Assembly: GCF_009728465.1 (NCBI RefSeq)
Contig: NZ_WOCD01000005.1
Coordinates: 682,001 to 746,000, forward strand
Origin: Psychrosphaera haliotis
GTDB taxonomy: Bacteria; Pseudomonadota; Gammaproteobacteria; Enterobacterales; Alteromonadaceae
Reading direction: 5' to 3'
Length of the DNA: 64,000 nucleotides
Position 1 is the stretch's first letter, and every line of letters begins with the position of its first letter. The notes beneath the pieces were generated by a model. The model had not been told where the DNA came from. It saw only the letters and a program-made list of their open reading frames with translations, and ran no database searches. Both the position numbers and the translations under genes were made by a program. Positions 52,368 through 62,341 of the stretch are shown here, in pieces.

Positions 52368-52588
52368 TTCGGGGTTACCAAATACTTATTAGTCCTTGGT
52401 TTCCAGCTAAATGTCGTTTTTATCCAAGTTGTTCAGAATATACAATTGAAGCACTAGATACCCATGGATCTGCAAAAGGTTCTTGGTTAAGTGTGAAACG
52501 TATTCTAAAATGCCATCCTTTTAGTGATGGCGGATTTGATCCAGTACCAAAACCAACATCAATTAACACAGAAAATAAAGAGAAGTAA
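52322..52588 (+). CDS. yidD: Membrane protein insertion efficiency factor YidD
   Basis: A small peripheral membrane protein that helps YidC-dependent insertion. The 88-residue sequence has [22 protein letters not shown] and the [13 protein letters not shown] motif. It overlaps rnpA by 46 bp and precedes yidC by 5 bp, the standard order. Confidence 0.96.
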   Translation: MEKNRAPLRTILKKIVRGYQILISPWFPAKCRFYPSCSEYTIEALDTHGSAKGSWLSVKRILKCHPFSDGGFDPVPKPTSINTENKEK

Positions 52589-52593
52589 GCGCT

Positions 52594-54252
52594 ATGGAAT
52601 CGCAACGTTCGTTCTTAGTTATTGGTTTAGCCTTGGTTAGCTTTTTGCTATTCCAACAGTGGCAAGTCGATTACAACACGCCAGCACCTCAGCAAGTATC
52701 GGCTGAGAATACACAAGTCGTTACTGACAATGGTCAGTCTAATGCAATTGTAAAAAACCGTTCTGCTGATTTACCAGAATCAGACTCAGCGCCAATTGCA
52801 GAAGTTAAAAAAGTAGCTTCATCACAATTAATTAAAGTAACAACTGACGCTCTTGAAATTCTTATTGACCCACGCGGTGGTGATGTTGTTTCAGCTATTT
52901 TATTAGAGCATGACCGAACTCACTTATCTGAAGAAAAGTTTGTTTTACTTCAACAGTCACCAGCTTATGTTGCTATGTCTGGTTTAGTAGGCGCACAAGG
53001 TCCAGATGGTAATTCTAACGGTCGACCTGTTTATTCAGTGACACAGCAAGATTGGACACTTGAAGACAACAGTTTAGTGGTTCCATTGACGTTTCAATCT
53101 GAACAGGGCTTAACCGTTGTTAAAACGTTTACCTTTAAACGTGAAAAACATTCAATAGACGTTGCTTTTAAAGTAACTAACAACAATGCGACTGCTGCTA
53201 CTATCCAGCCTTTTTATCAATTAAAGCAAGACTTAGTTGAACATGAAAGCAGCATGATGATGCCAACTTACCGTGGTGGTGTTTACTCTACTGCCGACGA
53301 AGCTTACGACAAGTATGACTTTGACGACATGGCTGACGAGCGTTTAAATAAAAACACCCTTGGCGGCTGGGTTGGTATGATTCAACACTACTTTGTAAGT
53401 GCTTGGGTACCGAGTCAAACAGAGCAAAACAGCATTTACTCTCGTGTTATCAACAACGGTGGCGCAGCAATTATAGGTGTTAAATCGCCTTCTGTAGCCG
53501 TTCAGCCAGGTCAAACGGTTGAAGTTGGCTCTACATTATTTGCTGGCCCTAAAAACCAAGAAGAATTATCGCAAATCCACAATACGTTAGATTTAACGGT
53601 TGATTACGGTTTCCTTTGGTTTATCAGTCAAATCTTATTCTCAGGATTAGCATTTATCTATGGTGTAGTTGGAAACTGGGGTATCGCGATTATCTTAATA
53701 ACTATTGTTGTTAAGATGTTCTTATATCCATTGACTAAAAAACAGTATGAGTCGATGGCTAAAATGCGTGCTCTACAGCCAAAAATGGAACAGTTAAAAC
53801 AACGCTATGGCGATGACCGTCAGAAGTTTGGTCAAGCAACCATGGAGCTTTACAAGAAAGAAAAAGTAAACCCAATGGGTGGTTGTTTACCGCTTATACT
53901 ACAAATGCCTATTCTGTTGGCCTTGTACTGGGTATTCCTAGAAAGTGTTGAGCTGCGTCATGCACCGTTTGGACTTTGGATTACTGATTTATCAGCAAAA
54001 GACCCATACTTTGTATTACCAATTTTATTTGGTGCATCAATGTTCTTGATGCAAAAACTGTCTCCAACACCATCAGCTGATCCAATGCAGCAAAAAATGA
54101 TGATGTGGATGCCGGTACTATTCTCAGTATTCTTCTTATGGTTCCCATCAGGTCTGGTTTTATACTGGTTTGTTTCTAACTTAATCTCAATTATTCAGAT
54201 GTTAGTTATTTACAAAAATATTGATAAAAAAGCGGCAGCTAAAAAAGGCTAA
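52594..54252 (+). CDS. yidC: Membrane protein insertase YidC
   Basis: Inserts and folds inner-membrane proteins with or without SecYEG. The 552-residue protein has the N-terminal helix M-E-S-Q-R-S-F-L-V-I-G-L-A-L, a large periplasmic beta-sandwich domain (about 60-345), and the conserved five-helix core (about 350-540) with L-T-K-K-Q-Y-E-S-M-A-K-M and N-P-M-G-G-C-L-P-L-I-L-Q-M-P. Length matches E. coli YidC (548). Confidence 0.98.
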   Translation: MESQRSFLVIGLALVSFLLFQQWQVDYNTPAPQQVSAENTQVVTDNGQSNAIVKNRSADLPESDSAPIAEVKKVASSQLIKVTTDALEILIDPRGGDVVSAILLEHDRTHLSEEKFVLLQQSPAYVAMSGLVGAQGPDGNSNGRPVYSVTQQDWTLEDNSLVVPLTFQSEQGLTVVKTFTFKREKHSIDVAFKVTNNNATAATIQPFYQLKQDLVEHESSMMMPTYRGGVYSTADEAYDKYDFDDMADERLNKNTLGGWVGMIQHYFVSAWVPSQTEQNSIYSRVINNGGAAIIGVKSPSVAVQPGQTVEVGSTLFAGPKNQEELSQIHNTLDLTVDYGFLWFISQILFSGLAFIYGVVGNWGIAIILITIVVKMFLYPLTKKQYESMAKMRALQPKMEQLKQRYGDDRQKFGQATMELYKKEKVNPMGGCLPLILQMPILLALYWVFLESVELRHAPFGLWITDLSAKDPYFVLPILFGASMFLMQKLSPTPSADPMQQKMMMWMPVLFSVFFLWFPSGLVLYWFVSNLISIIQMLVIYKNIDKKAAAKKG

Positions 54253-54281
54253 CCCTTTAACCTGAAAAATAAAGTACAATT

Positions 54282-54307
54282 AAAGGCGGCCTTCGGGTCG
54301 CCTTTTT
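54282..54307 (+). terminator. Rho-independent terminator after yidC
   Basis: Stem AAAGGCGGCC / GGTCGCCTTT with one G-T pair and a TTCG tetraloop, followed by T5. It lies 30 bp past the yidC stop and 27 bp ahead of mnmE, so mnmE may rely partly on read-through. Confidence 0.85.
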
Positions 54308-54333
54308 CAATTTAAACGCAACAGAGACCAGAT

Positions 54334-55713
54334 ATGACCAGTCCATTTGAAAACAATGACACAATTGCAGCCCAAGCAACCGCTCCTGGAAAAGGAGGTG
54401 TAGGTATCATTCGCGTATCTGGACCAAAAGCAAAAGACATTGCAGCTCATATCGTTGGTCGTTGTCCTGAACCTCGTCAAGCTGAATATATGTCTTTTAA
54501 GTCTTCAGACGGCACAACGCTTGATCAAGGTATCGTGTTATTTTTTAAAGGACCAAACTCGTTTACAGGCGAAGACGTTGTTGAGTTTCAAGGTCACGGC
54601 GGTCCAATTGTAATTGATCTTATTTTACAAGAAATCACAAAGATAGACGGATTAAGGTTAGCCAGAGCGGGTGAATTTAGTGAGCGTGCTTTCTTAAATG
54701 ACAAAATAGACTTAACACAAGCGGAAGCCATTGCCGACTTAATTGAAAGTAACTCTGTACAAGCAGCCAAGTCAGCACTTCAGTCTCTGCAAGGCGAGTT
54801 CTCTAACAAAATTAACAGCCTTGTTGAAAAAATGATAAGCCTGCGTATTTATGTAGAAGCGGCCATTGATTTCCCTGATGAAGAAATTGATTTTTTATCT
54901 GATGGAAAGGTAGCAAATGATCTTGATGGCATTATCGATTATTTGGACTCGGTAAAACACCAAGCACAACAAGGGGCAATTATTCGTGAAGGGATGAAAG
55001 TCGTTATTGCGGGCAGGCCAAATGCCGGTAAATCTTCATTACTTAATGCGCTATCAGGTAAAGACAGTGCGATTGTCACAGACATAGCAGGAACCACCAG
55101 AGACGTATTAAAAGAACATATCCACATCGATGGTATGCCGTTACATATTATCGATACTGCAGGCCTTAGAGAAAGCCCAGATACCGTTGAACAAATTGGT
55201 ATTGAGCGAGCATGGCAAGAAATTAATGATGCTGACAAAGTATTACTGATGGTTGATGCAACAAGTGGTGAAAATATAGACCCAAATGATATTTGGCCTG
55301 AGTTTATGAATAAACTTCCAGAAAATATGCCTCTTAGTATTATCAGAAATAAAATTGACCTAATTGGTGAAAGTAAATCTCTAGTGACAGAGGTTAACAA
55401 TATTCCGGTTATTTCAATTTCAGCTCAGCAGCAGCTTGGTATCGAAGAGCTAAAACAGCACTTAAAGTCAGCCATGGGTTTTCAAGGAAGTACAGAAGGC
55501 ACCTTTATGGCTCGTAGACGTCACCTTGATGCATTAAACAAAGCATATTCGCACTTACTTCAAGGTAAGGAACAACTTCATTCATTTATTGCCGGTGAAA
55601 TTTTGGCAGAAGAATTAAGAATCGCTCAACAACACCTCAATGAAATTACCGGTGAATTCAGTTCAGACGATTTATTAGGCAGAATATTTAGTTCGTTCTG
55701 TATTGGTAAATAA
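54334..55713 (+). CDS. mnmE: tRNA uridine-5-carboxymethylaminomethyl GTPase MnmE
   Basis: GTPase that, with MnmG, modifies the wobble uridine of several tRNAs. The 459-residue protein has the N-terminal formyl-THF-binding domain (about 1-120), helical domain, the GTPase G1 motif [27 protein letters not shown], and the C-terminal F-C-I-G-K with the conserved cysteine. Complete. Confidence 0.98.
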   Translation: MTSPFENNDTIAAQATAPGKGGVGIIRVSGPKAKDIAAHIVGRCPEPRQAEYMSFKSSDGTTLDQGIVLFFKGPNSFTGEDVVEFQGHGGPIVIDLILQEITKIDGLRLARAGEFSERAFLNDKIDLTQAEAIADLIESNSVQAAKSALQSLQGEFSNKINSLVEKMISLRIYVEAAIDFPDEEIDFLSDGKVANDLDGIIDYLDSVKHQAQQGAIIREGMKVVIAGRPNAGKSSLLNALSGKDSAIVTDIAGTTRDVLKEHIHIDGMPLHIIDTAGLRESPDTVEQIGIERAWQEINDADKVLLMVDATSGENIDPNDIWPEFMNKLPENMPLSIIRNKIDLIGESKSLVTEVNNIPVISISAQQQLGIEELKQHLKSAMGFQGSTEGTFMARRRHLDALNKAYSHLLQGKEQLHSFIAGEILAEELRIAQQHLNEITGEFSSDDLLGRIFSSFCIGK

Positions 55714-55743
55714 GTTAAGACAAATAAAAAAAGAAGAATAACC

Positions 55744-56178
55744 ATGATTAAGATAATTGTTGGAACGGAAACCGGTACCGCAGAATATGTGGCAGATGAA
55801 GTCTTAGATCTGCTAGGTGAGCATGATTTAAATGCAGAAGTGATTGATCAAATATCTGAGTTGTCATTAGACGATACCGAAACACTCGTTATTTGCACAT
55901 CAACACATGGCGCGGGTGAAGTTCCAAATAACCTAAAGAAGTTTGAACAATGGTTACAAACGTCGCCAAACTTAGAAAACAAAAAGTTTGCTGTTATTGG
56001 CTTAGGTGATTCGAGTTACGATACATTCTGCCAAGCCGCAAAATCACTTGATGAATTATTATCAAACGCAAACGCAAACCGTATGTTTACACCAATTTTT
56101 GCGGACGCCATGTCCGATGAACTTCCAGAAGATATAGTTCTTCTTTTATTAAAAGCCCAGTTAGATAAGTTTGTTTAA
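55744..56178 (+). CDS. mioC: Flavodoxin MioC
   Basis: FMN-binding flavodoxin, linked to biotin synthase function in E. coli. The 144-residue protein has the FMN phosphate loop V-G-T-E-T-G-T-A-E-Y, C-T-S-T-H-G-A-G-E-V-P-N-N and V-I-G-L-G-D-S-S-Y-D-T-F-C. It is 30 bp downstream of mnmE. In enterics mioC adjoins oriC directly; here a cpdB-like gene intervenes. Confidence 0.95.
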   Translation: MIKIIVGTETGTAEYVADEVLDLLGEHDLNAEVIDQISELSLDDTETLVICTSTHGAGEVPNNLKKFEQWLQTSPNLENKKFAVIGLGDSSYDTFCQAAKSLDELLSNANANRMFTPIFADAMSDELPEDIVLLLLKAQLDKFV

Positions 56179-56182
56179 ACAT

Positions 56183-56223
56183 ATGAGCAGTGATACATAA
56201 AGTAAAACACTGCTCATTGTTTT
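56183..56223. terminator. Convergent terminator between mioC and the cpdB-like gene
   Basis: Perfect arms ATGAGCAGTG (56183-56192) and CACTGCTCAT (56208-56217), loop of 15 nt, followed by T-rich sequence on the plus strand. It serves mioC and possibly the opposite gene. Confidence 0.8.
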
Positions 56224-56234
56224 CATCTATTTTG

Positions 56235-58265
56235 CTAGTTTGTTGTTAAATCTATTTGGTATAGCGCAAGTCCATCATTATCAACACGCACTGGATTAGT
56301 AATAGAAATAGCATTAATTTTTTCAGAAACGTTTTGAGCATTTAATGAAGGTGAAGACTTAAATATAACGTCAAGTTTGACCGAAGTTTTAATCCCCTTA
56401 AATTGCCAATTATTATCTGGTTTTGCCTTAATACCCATTCCCTTACTCTTGTTTGATTGGGCCTGAATATAACTTCTTAATACAGTTCTGTTTTCGTCTG
56501 GTCCTTCAAATGTTTCTCTTGAAACTCCATCTATATTTGGAAACTTGCCTCCACCAGATGCTCTGTAATTATTAGTCACCACAAGAAAATCACCTTCTAA
56601 ATTAATAGGCAATCCTTTGTATTTGAGATTCACAATACGATGAGCGGAATCATTTTGAAGATGCCCTTCTGTGTTATAACGAGAAGCCTGTGTCACATCA
56701 ATTTCATAGGTAACGCCATCAATGACATCAAAATCAAAACTTGGAAACGCTTCATTTAACAAATACTGAGTTTTTGGCGAAGTAGGATCTATTTGATTAA
56801 ACTGACCGGCTGAGCGCTCGAGCCATTCCTTTACATCATGTCCTGTGAGTTTGACCACTCTAATTGTATTTGGAAACACATATAAGCTAACAACATCTAA
56901 TAACGACACCTTACCCGCTTTAATATAAGTAAAGTCTTCAAAGCCATTCCTACCGGCTCTAAACGGTGCAGCCGCAGATAAAACAGGCAGACCATCAAGT
57001 TCAGTTCCTAATATAAAACGTTTTCCCCAATCAATTTGGGCGTTAGCAACAATTTGTATTGAAGGATCATCTTGTACCAACGAGAAAAAACTATTAATTG
57101 GATGTGATAATTCAGCAAAGGATTCCGATATCCACTTTATGGTTGCCTCGTGCTGCGGCTTTATAGCTTCAGAAACCGCTTTATCCGCTTTAGCAAGATC
57201 AACAAATGTATTGTTCCGCTTTGAGCCACTAGCGATTGCTCTGACAGAAACAGTAGACTTTTCAATTGACCAATGACCGTTTTGGCTTTGCTTTAGTTCT
57301 AAATCAATTAACCCCAAATGGTTTCCAAAAAAGCCTGGCATCACTGCCGGAACACCATTAAGTTTGCCGGTTTTATTGTTCACACCTAAATGCTCGAAAC
57401 CATCGAAAGTAGGATCACCCGGAAACAATCGGTGATGATGGCCAAACAAAATAGCGTCAATATTTGGCACTTTAGATAACATCAAGGCAACATTCTCTGC
57501 CCCATCTTTATGATCTTGCATAGATAAACCAGAGTGAGGAACCGCAATTATGATATCTGCACCTTTCGCTTTCATTTCTGGAACAAATTTATGTGCTGTC
57601 TCTATGATGTCCTCAGCAAACACTTTTCCTTCTAGGTGACTTTTGTCCCATTGCATTATTTGAGGTGGAACAAAGCCTATGTAGCCAATGTTAATCTCGT
57701 AGCTATTACCATTAACATCTATCAATGTTTTTGGTTTTATAATGTATGGCGAGAAAGCATTTACTACCTCAGCATTTTTATTCTTCTTATAAACGTTCGC
57801 GCTTATATATGGGAAGTTGGCGCCTTTGATAGAGGCTTTTAAGAACTCAAGACCAAAGTTAAACTCATGATTACCAATGTTTGCTACATCGTAATCTAAT
57901 AAATTCATCGCTTTAAAAGCAACATGAATGTCACCGGCCAGTATCTTATCTCTGCGAATTTGAGCTTCATAATCACCAAGTGGACTATTCTGTAGTAAAT
58001 CGCCATTATCAATTAAGACAGAATTCTGTACCTCTGATCGTGCTTCCTTGATCAAAGTTGCCGTATTAACAAAGCCTATCGATTCAGTCTTAGTTTTTCT
58101 AAAATAGTCATAATTGGCGAAGTACATATGGATGTCTGTGGTCTCCATAATGCGTAATGTTAAGGTTGGAGACGCGTTTTCATTCGCTGGTTCTGATACC
58201 GAACAAGCGCCTATAAGTAGAATAAAGACAAGACAAAGTAACTTGATAAAAAGGTTTAATTGCAT
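56235..58265 (-). CDS. cpdB: 2',3'-cyclic-nucleotide 2'-phosphodiesterase / 3'-nucleotidase, predicted lipoprotein
   Basis: Metallophosphoesterase plus 5'-nucleotidase C-terminal domain, for periplasmic nucleotide salvage. From ATG 58265 there is a lipobox (L-I-G-A-C-S), then T-T-D-I-H-M-Y (metal site), N-I-G-N-H-E-F-N-F-G, and F-G-H-H-H-R-L-F-P-G (metal ligands), with the nucleotidase domain (about 370-560) including N-N-Y-R-A-S-G-G-G-K-F. E. coli CpdB has an ordinary signal peptide; the lipobox here predicts membrane anchoring. A start at 58304 would add 13 residues ahead of the signal and is less likely. It separates mioC from oriC. Confidence 0.9.
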   Translation of the reverse strand: MQLNLFIKLLCLVFILLIGACSVSEPANENASPTLTLRIMETTDIHMYFANYDYFRKTKTESIGFVNTATLIKEARSEVQNSVLIDNGDLLQNSPLGDYEAQIRRDKILAGDIHVAFKAMNLLDYDVANIGNHEFNFGLEFLKASIKGANFPYISANVYKKNKNAEVVNAFSPYIIKPKTLIDVNGNSYEINIGYIGFVPPQIMQWDKSHLEGKVFAEDIIETAHKFVPEMKAKGADIIIAVPHSGLSMQDHKDGAENVALMLSKVPNIDAILFGHHHRLFPGDPTFDGFEHLGVNNKTGKLNGVPAVMPGFFGNHLGLIDLELKQSQNGHWSIEKSTVSVRAIASGSKRNNTFVDLAKADKAVSEAIKPQHEATIKWISESFAELSHPINSFFSLVQDDPSIQIVANAQIDWGKRFILGTELDGLPVLSAAAPFRAGRNGFEDFTYIKAGKVSLLDVVSLYVFPNTIRVVKLTGHDVKEWLERSAGQFNQIDPTSPKTQYLLNEAFPSFDFDVIDGVTYEIDVTQASRYNTEGHLQNDSAHRIVNLKYKGLPINLEGDFLVVTNNYRASGGGKFPNIDGVSRETFEGPDENRTVLRSYIQAQSNKSKGMGIKAKPDNNWQFKGIKTSVKLDVIFKSSPSLNAQNVSEKINAISITNPVRVDNDGLALYQIDLTTN

Positions 58266-58370
58266 AAAAACGATGGTCCAAATAACAAATGAGACGGAGA
58301 TCATAAACGATTACGCCTCAGTTTTTATGTAATTTTAAACTTAATCTCATATATTTGGCTGGATCTAAAA

Positions 58371-58775
58371 AATATAACGATCTTTTTTAACATAGGTTAA
58401 TTAGATCTACTTATGCACATCAACATGCTCTAATTAGCCGATCATTAACCTGATCACAGGGTTAAACCTAGTTACTAACAATATGCACACAGAGATGTTA
58501 TTCCGTTGCTTGCCCTGTGCATAAGATCGTTAAGATCGTTTGATCTAACTGGAGATATCCAGATTATAACTTTTGCTGGTATTTTGCCTGTGGATAAAAG
58601 GGCTAGTTATCCAAGGGTTTAAACACACTTGATCCAAGTTAGATCACAGTTATTAATCGCTATAAGATCCTATTTTAATTAAAGAAAAATGGATTACACA
58701 CAGAAAAGGCCCTGCTTAATAGTAATAAAAATAAAAGATCTTTAAATAGATCTTATATTAATAAAGCGATCAGAA
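58371..58775. other. oriC: Chromosomal origin of replication (oriC), adjacent to mnmG
   Basis: The 628-bp gap between the cpdB-like gene and mnmG has no gene but shows origin features. DnaA boxes: perfect TGTGGATAA (58589-58597), one-mismatch TTATGCACA (58411-58419) and its reverse TGTGCATAA (58516-58524), and weaker ATATGCACA (58481-58489), TTATCCAAG (58607-58615) and TTACACACA (58694-58702). There are 14 GATC sites within about 400 bp, fitting Dam/SeqA control. The mnmG-proximal end (58720-58775) is AT-rich with A/T-then-GATC units like the enteric 13-mers, i.e. the likely unwinding element. Position beside mnmG matches the enteric and Vibrio origin. Confidence 0.88.
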
Positions 58776-58893
58776 ACTTATAAATCAAAGCAAGTTATGA
58801 ATAAAAAATAAGCTTTCCAAAGCCTATTAAACCGAGCTAGAATATGCGCCCTCTTTTTGAGGATCCGTAATTTTTTGTTGTTTTGAGGTAATA

Positions 58894-60783
58894 ATGATCT
58901 TTTCTGAAACTTTTGATGTCATCGTAATTGGTGGTGGTCACGCTGGTACTGAGGCTGCTTTAGCTTCAGCTAGAATGGGCCAAAGCACTCTGTTGCTAAC
59001 TCACAACATAGACACATTAGGTCAGATGTCATGTAATCCAGCCATTGGCGGGATTGGTAAAGGTCATCTTGTAAAAGAGATCGATGCTTTAGGTGGTGCA
59101 ATGGCATTAGCTGCAGACGCTGGTGGTATTCAATTTAGAACACTAAATTCATCTAAAGGCCCTGCCGTTAGAGCAACTCGAGCACAAGCGGATCGTCAGT
59201 TATATAAATCGGCCATTCGATCAATTTTAGAAAACCAACCTAATTTAAAAATATTTCAACAATCTTGTGACGATCTTATTGTTGAACAAGATCGTGTCGT
59301 TGGTGTTGTGACTCAAATGGGCCTCAAATTCAAAGCCAAAAGCGTTGTACTGACTGTTGGAACGTTTTTGGGTGGAAAGATACACATTGGCTTAGAAAAC
59401 CACTCAGGAGGCCGCGCAGGCGATCCTCCTTCAATCGCATTAGCAGATCGTTTAAGAGAATTGCCATTCCGAGTTGATCGCCTAAAAACAGGTACTCCAC
59501 CTCGTATCGATGCCCGAACAGTAGACTTCTCTGTCATGCAAGCGCAACCAGGTGATACACCAACACCAAACTTTTCTTACATCAGTAAAGACGGTTGTCA
59601 CCCTGAACAGATCCCTTGTTTTATAACTTATACCAACGAAAAAACACATGATGTAATTCGTGGTGGATTAGATAGATCGCCAATGTACTCTGGTGTTATT
59701 GAAGGTATCGGACCAAGATACTGCCCTTCAATCGAAGATAAAATTGTTCGTTTTGCCGATAAAGACAAACACCAAATATTCGTAGAGCCAGAAGGGCTAA
59801 CGACTCATGAACTTTATCCAAACGGTATCTCTACAAGTTTACCTTTTGACGTTCAAGTAGATCTTGTTCACTCAATTGCAGGCTTTGAAAACGCTCACAT
59901 TACTCGCCCTGGTTACGCTATTGAGTATGATTACTTTGATCCACGTGATTTAAAACAGTCTTTAGAAACCAAATTTATTGATGGGCTCTTTTTTGCTGGC
60001 CAAATCAACGGCACAACGGGTTATGAAGAAGCTGGTGCGCAAGGTTTAATTGCTGGTATGAACGCAGCATTAAGCTCACAAGAAAAAGAAGCATGGTCAC
60101 CTGGTAGAGATCAAGCTTACATTGGTGTGTTAATTGACGATCTTGCGACATTGGGCACAAAAGAACCTTATCGTATGTTCACAAGCCGTGCTGAATATCG
60201 ATTATTACTTCGTGAAGACAACGCTGATTTACGCCTAACGGAAAAAGGTCGCGAGCTTGGTTTAGTTTGTGACGAACGTTGGAAAACCTTCAACGAAAAA
60301 ATTGAACAGATTGCGATTGAACAAGAACGATTAAAATCGAACTGGATCCACAAAGATCATGCCGCGTTAGATCAAATCAATGATTTACTAAAAACGCCAA
60401 TTTCTAGAGAAGCAAGTTTAGAAGATTTGGTGCGCCGCCCTGAAGTTCGTTATGAAGACTTGATGAAGATTGAAGGCGTTGGCCCTGCAAACACCAACAA
60501 ACAAGCTGCGGAACAAGTTGAGATCCAGATCAAATATCAAGGTTACATAGATCGCCAATTACTAGAGATCGCCAAGCAGCAAAAAAATGAAGATACAGCT
60601 ATTCCGTCAGATTTTGATTATGCGTCAATCAGTGGCCTGTCAAATGAAGTTATTGCTAAGCTTGAAGATGCTAGACCAGACACGGTAGGACAGGCAGCAA
60701 GAATTTCAGGAATTACACCGGCAGCAATTTCTATGATTCTGGTTTACTTGAAAAAGCATAGCGCACTTAAAAAATCTGCATAA
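58894..60783 (+). CDS. mnmG: tRNA uridine-5-carboxymethylaminomethyl(34) synthesis protein MnmG
   Basis: FAD- and NADH-binding partner of MnmE in wobble-uridine modification. The 629-residue protein has the FAD fold [25 protein letters not shown], the P-A-V-R-A-T-R-A-Q motif and [16 protein letters not shown]. Length matches E. coli MnmG. It starts the rightward series mnmG-rsmG-parA-parB from oriC. Confidence 0.98.
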   Translation: MIFSETFDVIVIGGGHAGTEAALASARMGQSTLLLTHNIDTLGQMSCNPAIGGIGKGHLVKEIDALGGAMALAADAGGIQFRTLNSSKGPAVRATRAQADRQLYKSAIRSILENQPNLKIFQQSCDDLIVEQDRVVGVVTQMGLKFKAKSVVLTVGTFLGGKIHIGLENHSGGRAGDPPSIALADRLRELPFRVDRLKTGTPPRIDARTVDFSVMQAQPGDTPTPNFSYISKDGCHPEQIPCFITYTNEKTHDVIRGGLDRSPMYSGVIEGIGPRYCPSIEDKIVRFADKDKHQIFVEPEGLTTHELYPNGISTSLPFDVQVDLVHSIAGFENAHITRPGYAIEYDYFDPRDLKQSLETKFIDGLFFAGQINGTTGYEEAGAQGLIAGMNAALSSQEKEAWSPGRDQAYIGVLIDDLATLGTKEPYRMFTSRAEYRLLLREDNADLRLTEKGRELGLVCDERWKTFNEKIEQIAIEQERLKSNWIHKDHAALDQINDLLKTPISREASLEDLVRRPEVRYEDLMKIEGVGPANTNKQAAEQVEIQIKYQGYIDRQLLEIAKQQKNEDTAIPSDFDYASISGLSNEVIAKLEDARPDTVGQAARISGITPAAISMILVYLKKHSALKKSA

Positions 60784-60874
60784 ATCTCCTCTGTAACAAT
60801 ATCCAAATAATCCTAGGTATGGCGGGCATTGCTCGCTATACTTTCTTTAATATTTTCTAGAAAAATGTCATACC

Positions 60875-61510
60875 ATGTTAAAAACAAAGCTTATTAAACT
60901 ATTAGATAAGACCGAGTTGTCTTATTCGGAACAACAAATTGATCAACTTGTTGGTTATGTGGAAATGCTGCATAAGTGGAATAAGGCCTATAATTTAACG
61001 TCGGTTCGTGATCCTCAACAAATGTTAATTAAACATATTGTTGATAGCTTGGTTGTAAGTCCTCACTTACAACTTACACCAAACAAAAATGGTAAATTTA
61101 TTGATGTTGGTACTGGCCCGGGACTACCAGGCATGCCATTAGCTATCGCGAACCCGGATAATGAATTTACGTTATTAGATTCATTAGGCAAAAGAATAAG
61201 GTTTATTACTCAAGTTAATCATGAACTTGGTGTAAAAAATGTAAACCCAACGTTAAGTCGTGTTGAAGATCATCATGGTCAATATGCTGGCGTTTTGAGT
61301 CGAGCTTTTGCATCAATATCTGATATGGTTAACTGGAGTCATCATTTGGTGGCTGAAGATGGTCGATTTTTTGCTCTAAAAGGCCAAGTTGATCAAGAAG
61401 AAATTGAAGCTTTACCTGAATTTGTTAAAGTTGAAGAAATTATTCAATTAACCGTGCCTGAATTAGAAGGTGAACGTCATTTAGTTGTGTTGAGTAAACG
61501 TAACAATTGA
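60875..61510 (+). CDS. rsmG: 16S rRNA (guanine(527)-N7)-methyltransferase RsmG
   Basis: Methylates G527 of 16S rRNA with SAM. The 211-residue protein has the N-terminal [12 protein letters not shown] motif and the SAM site [16 protein letters not shown], plus L-S-R-A-F-A-S. It follows mnmG by 91 bp and abuts parA. Confidence 0.97.
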   Translation: MLKTKLIKLLDKTELSYSEQQIDQLVGYVEMLHKWNKAYNLTSVRDPQQMLIKHIVDSLVVSPHLQLTPNKNGKFIDVGTGPGLPGMPLAIANPDNEFTLLDSLGKRIRFITQVNHELGVKNVNPTLSRVEDHHGQYAGVLSRAFASISDMVNWSHHLVAEDGRFFALKGQVDQEEIEALPEFVKVEEIIQLTVPELEGERHLVVLSKRNN

Positions 61511-61530
61511 TAAAAGGGATTGAGACGAAC

Positions 61531-62310
61531 GTGGCAAAAATAATAGCAATAGCCAATCAAAAAGGTGGAGTTGGAAAAACAACTTCTGCAGTAAACCTTG
61601 CTGCATCAATGGCTGCGACAAAACGAAAAATACTTCTTATTGACCTCGATCCGCAGGGCAATGCGACAATGGGCTCGGGTATAGACAAATATGAAGTTGA
61701 ATATAGTGCTTACGACTTACTTGTTGAAGACGTACCTTTTGATCAAGTCGTAGAAACTGAAACCTCCGGTGGTTATCATGTTGTTGCTGCGAATGGCGAT
61801 GTAACAGCTGCCGAAGTTAAAATGATGGAAATGTATGGCCGAGAGCTCCGTCTAAAGAACGCCCTCGATAAGATCAAAGACCAATATGATTTCATTTTTA
61901 TCGACTGTCCACCATCTCTAAACATGCTAACGGTTAATGCTATGGCTGCAGCCGACTCTGTTATTGTTCCAATGCAATGTGAGTATTATGCTCTTGAAGG
62001 TTTAACGGCATTAATGGATACCATTAGCCAGTTGGCCAGTATCGTAAACCCTAATTTAAAAATAGAAGGGATTTTACGAACGATGTACGATCCTCGTAAT
62101 CGATTAGCCAATGACGTTTCCGAACAGTTAAAACATCACTTTGGTGATAAAGTTTATCGTACCGTTATTCCAAGAAACGTTCGTTTAGCTGAAGCGCCAA
62201 GCTTTGGCTCGCCAGTTATGTATTACGATAAATCATCGTCAGGCGCAAAAGCGTATTTAGCTTTAGCTGGTGAAATGTTGCGTCGTTCAAATAAAAGCGC
62301 TGCGGCGTAA
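61531..62310 (+). CDS. parA: Chromosome partitioning ATPase ParA
   Basis: Walker-type ATPase that positions origins together with ParB-parS. The protein has the deviant Walker A K-G-G-V-G-K-T-T-S, L-I-D-L-D-P-Q-G-N-A-T (A') and F-I-D-C-P-P-S-L (B). GTG 61531 gives V-A-K-I-I-A-I-A-N-Q, a typical ParA start (259 residues); an in-frame TTG at 61507 overlapping rsmG would add eight atypical residues. It is 31 bp upstream of parB. Confidence 0.95.
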   Translation: MAKIIAIANQKGGVGKTTSAVNLAASMAATKRKILLIDLDPQGNATMGSGIDKYEVEYSAYDLLVEDVPFDQVVETETSGGYHVVAANGDVTAAEVKMMEMYGRELRLKNALDKIKDQYDFIFIDCPPSLNMLTVNAMAAADSVIVPMQCEYYALEGLTALMDTISQLASIVNPNLKIEGILRTMYDPRNRLANDVSEQLKHHFGDKVYRTVIPRNVRLAEAPSFGSPVMYYDKSSSGAKAYLALAGEMLRRSNKSAAA

Positions 62311-62341
62311 ATTAAATTAATTTGTAGTGTAAAGGAAAGAT

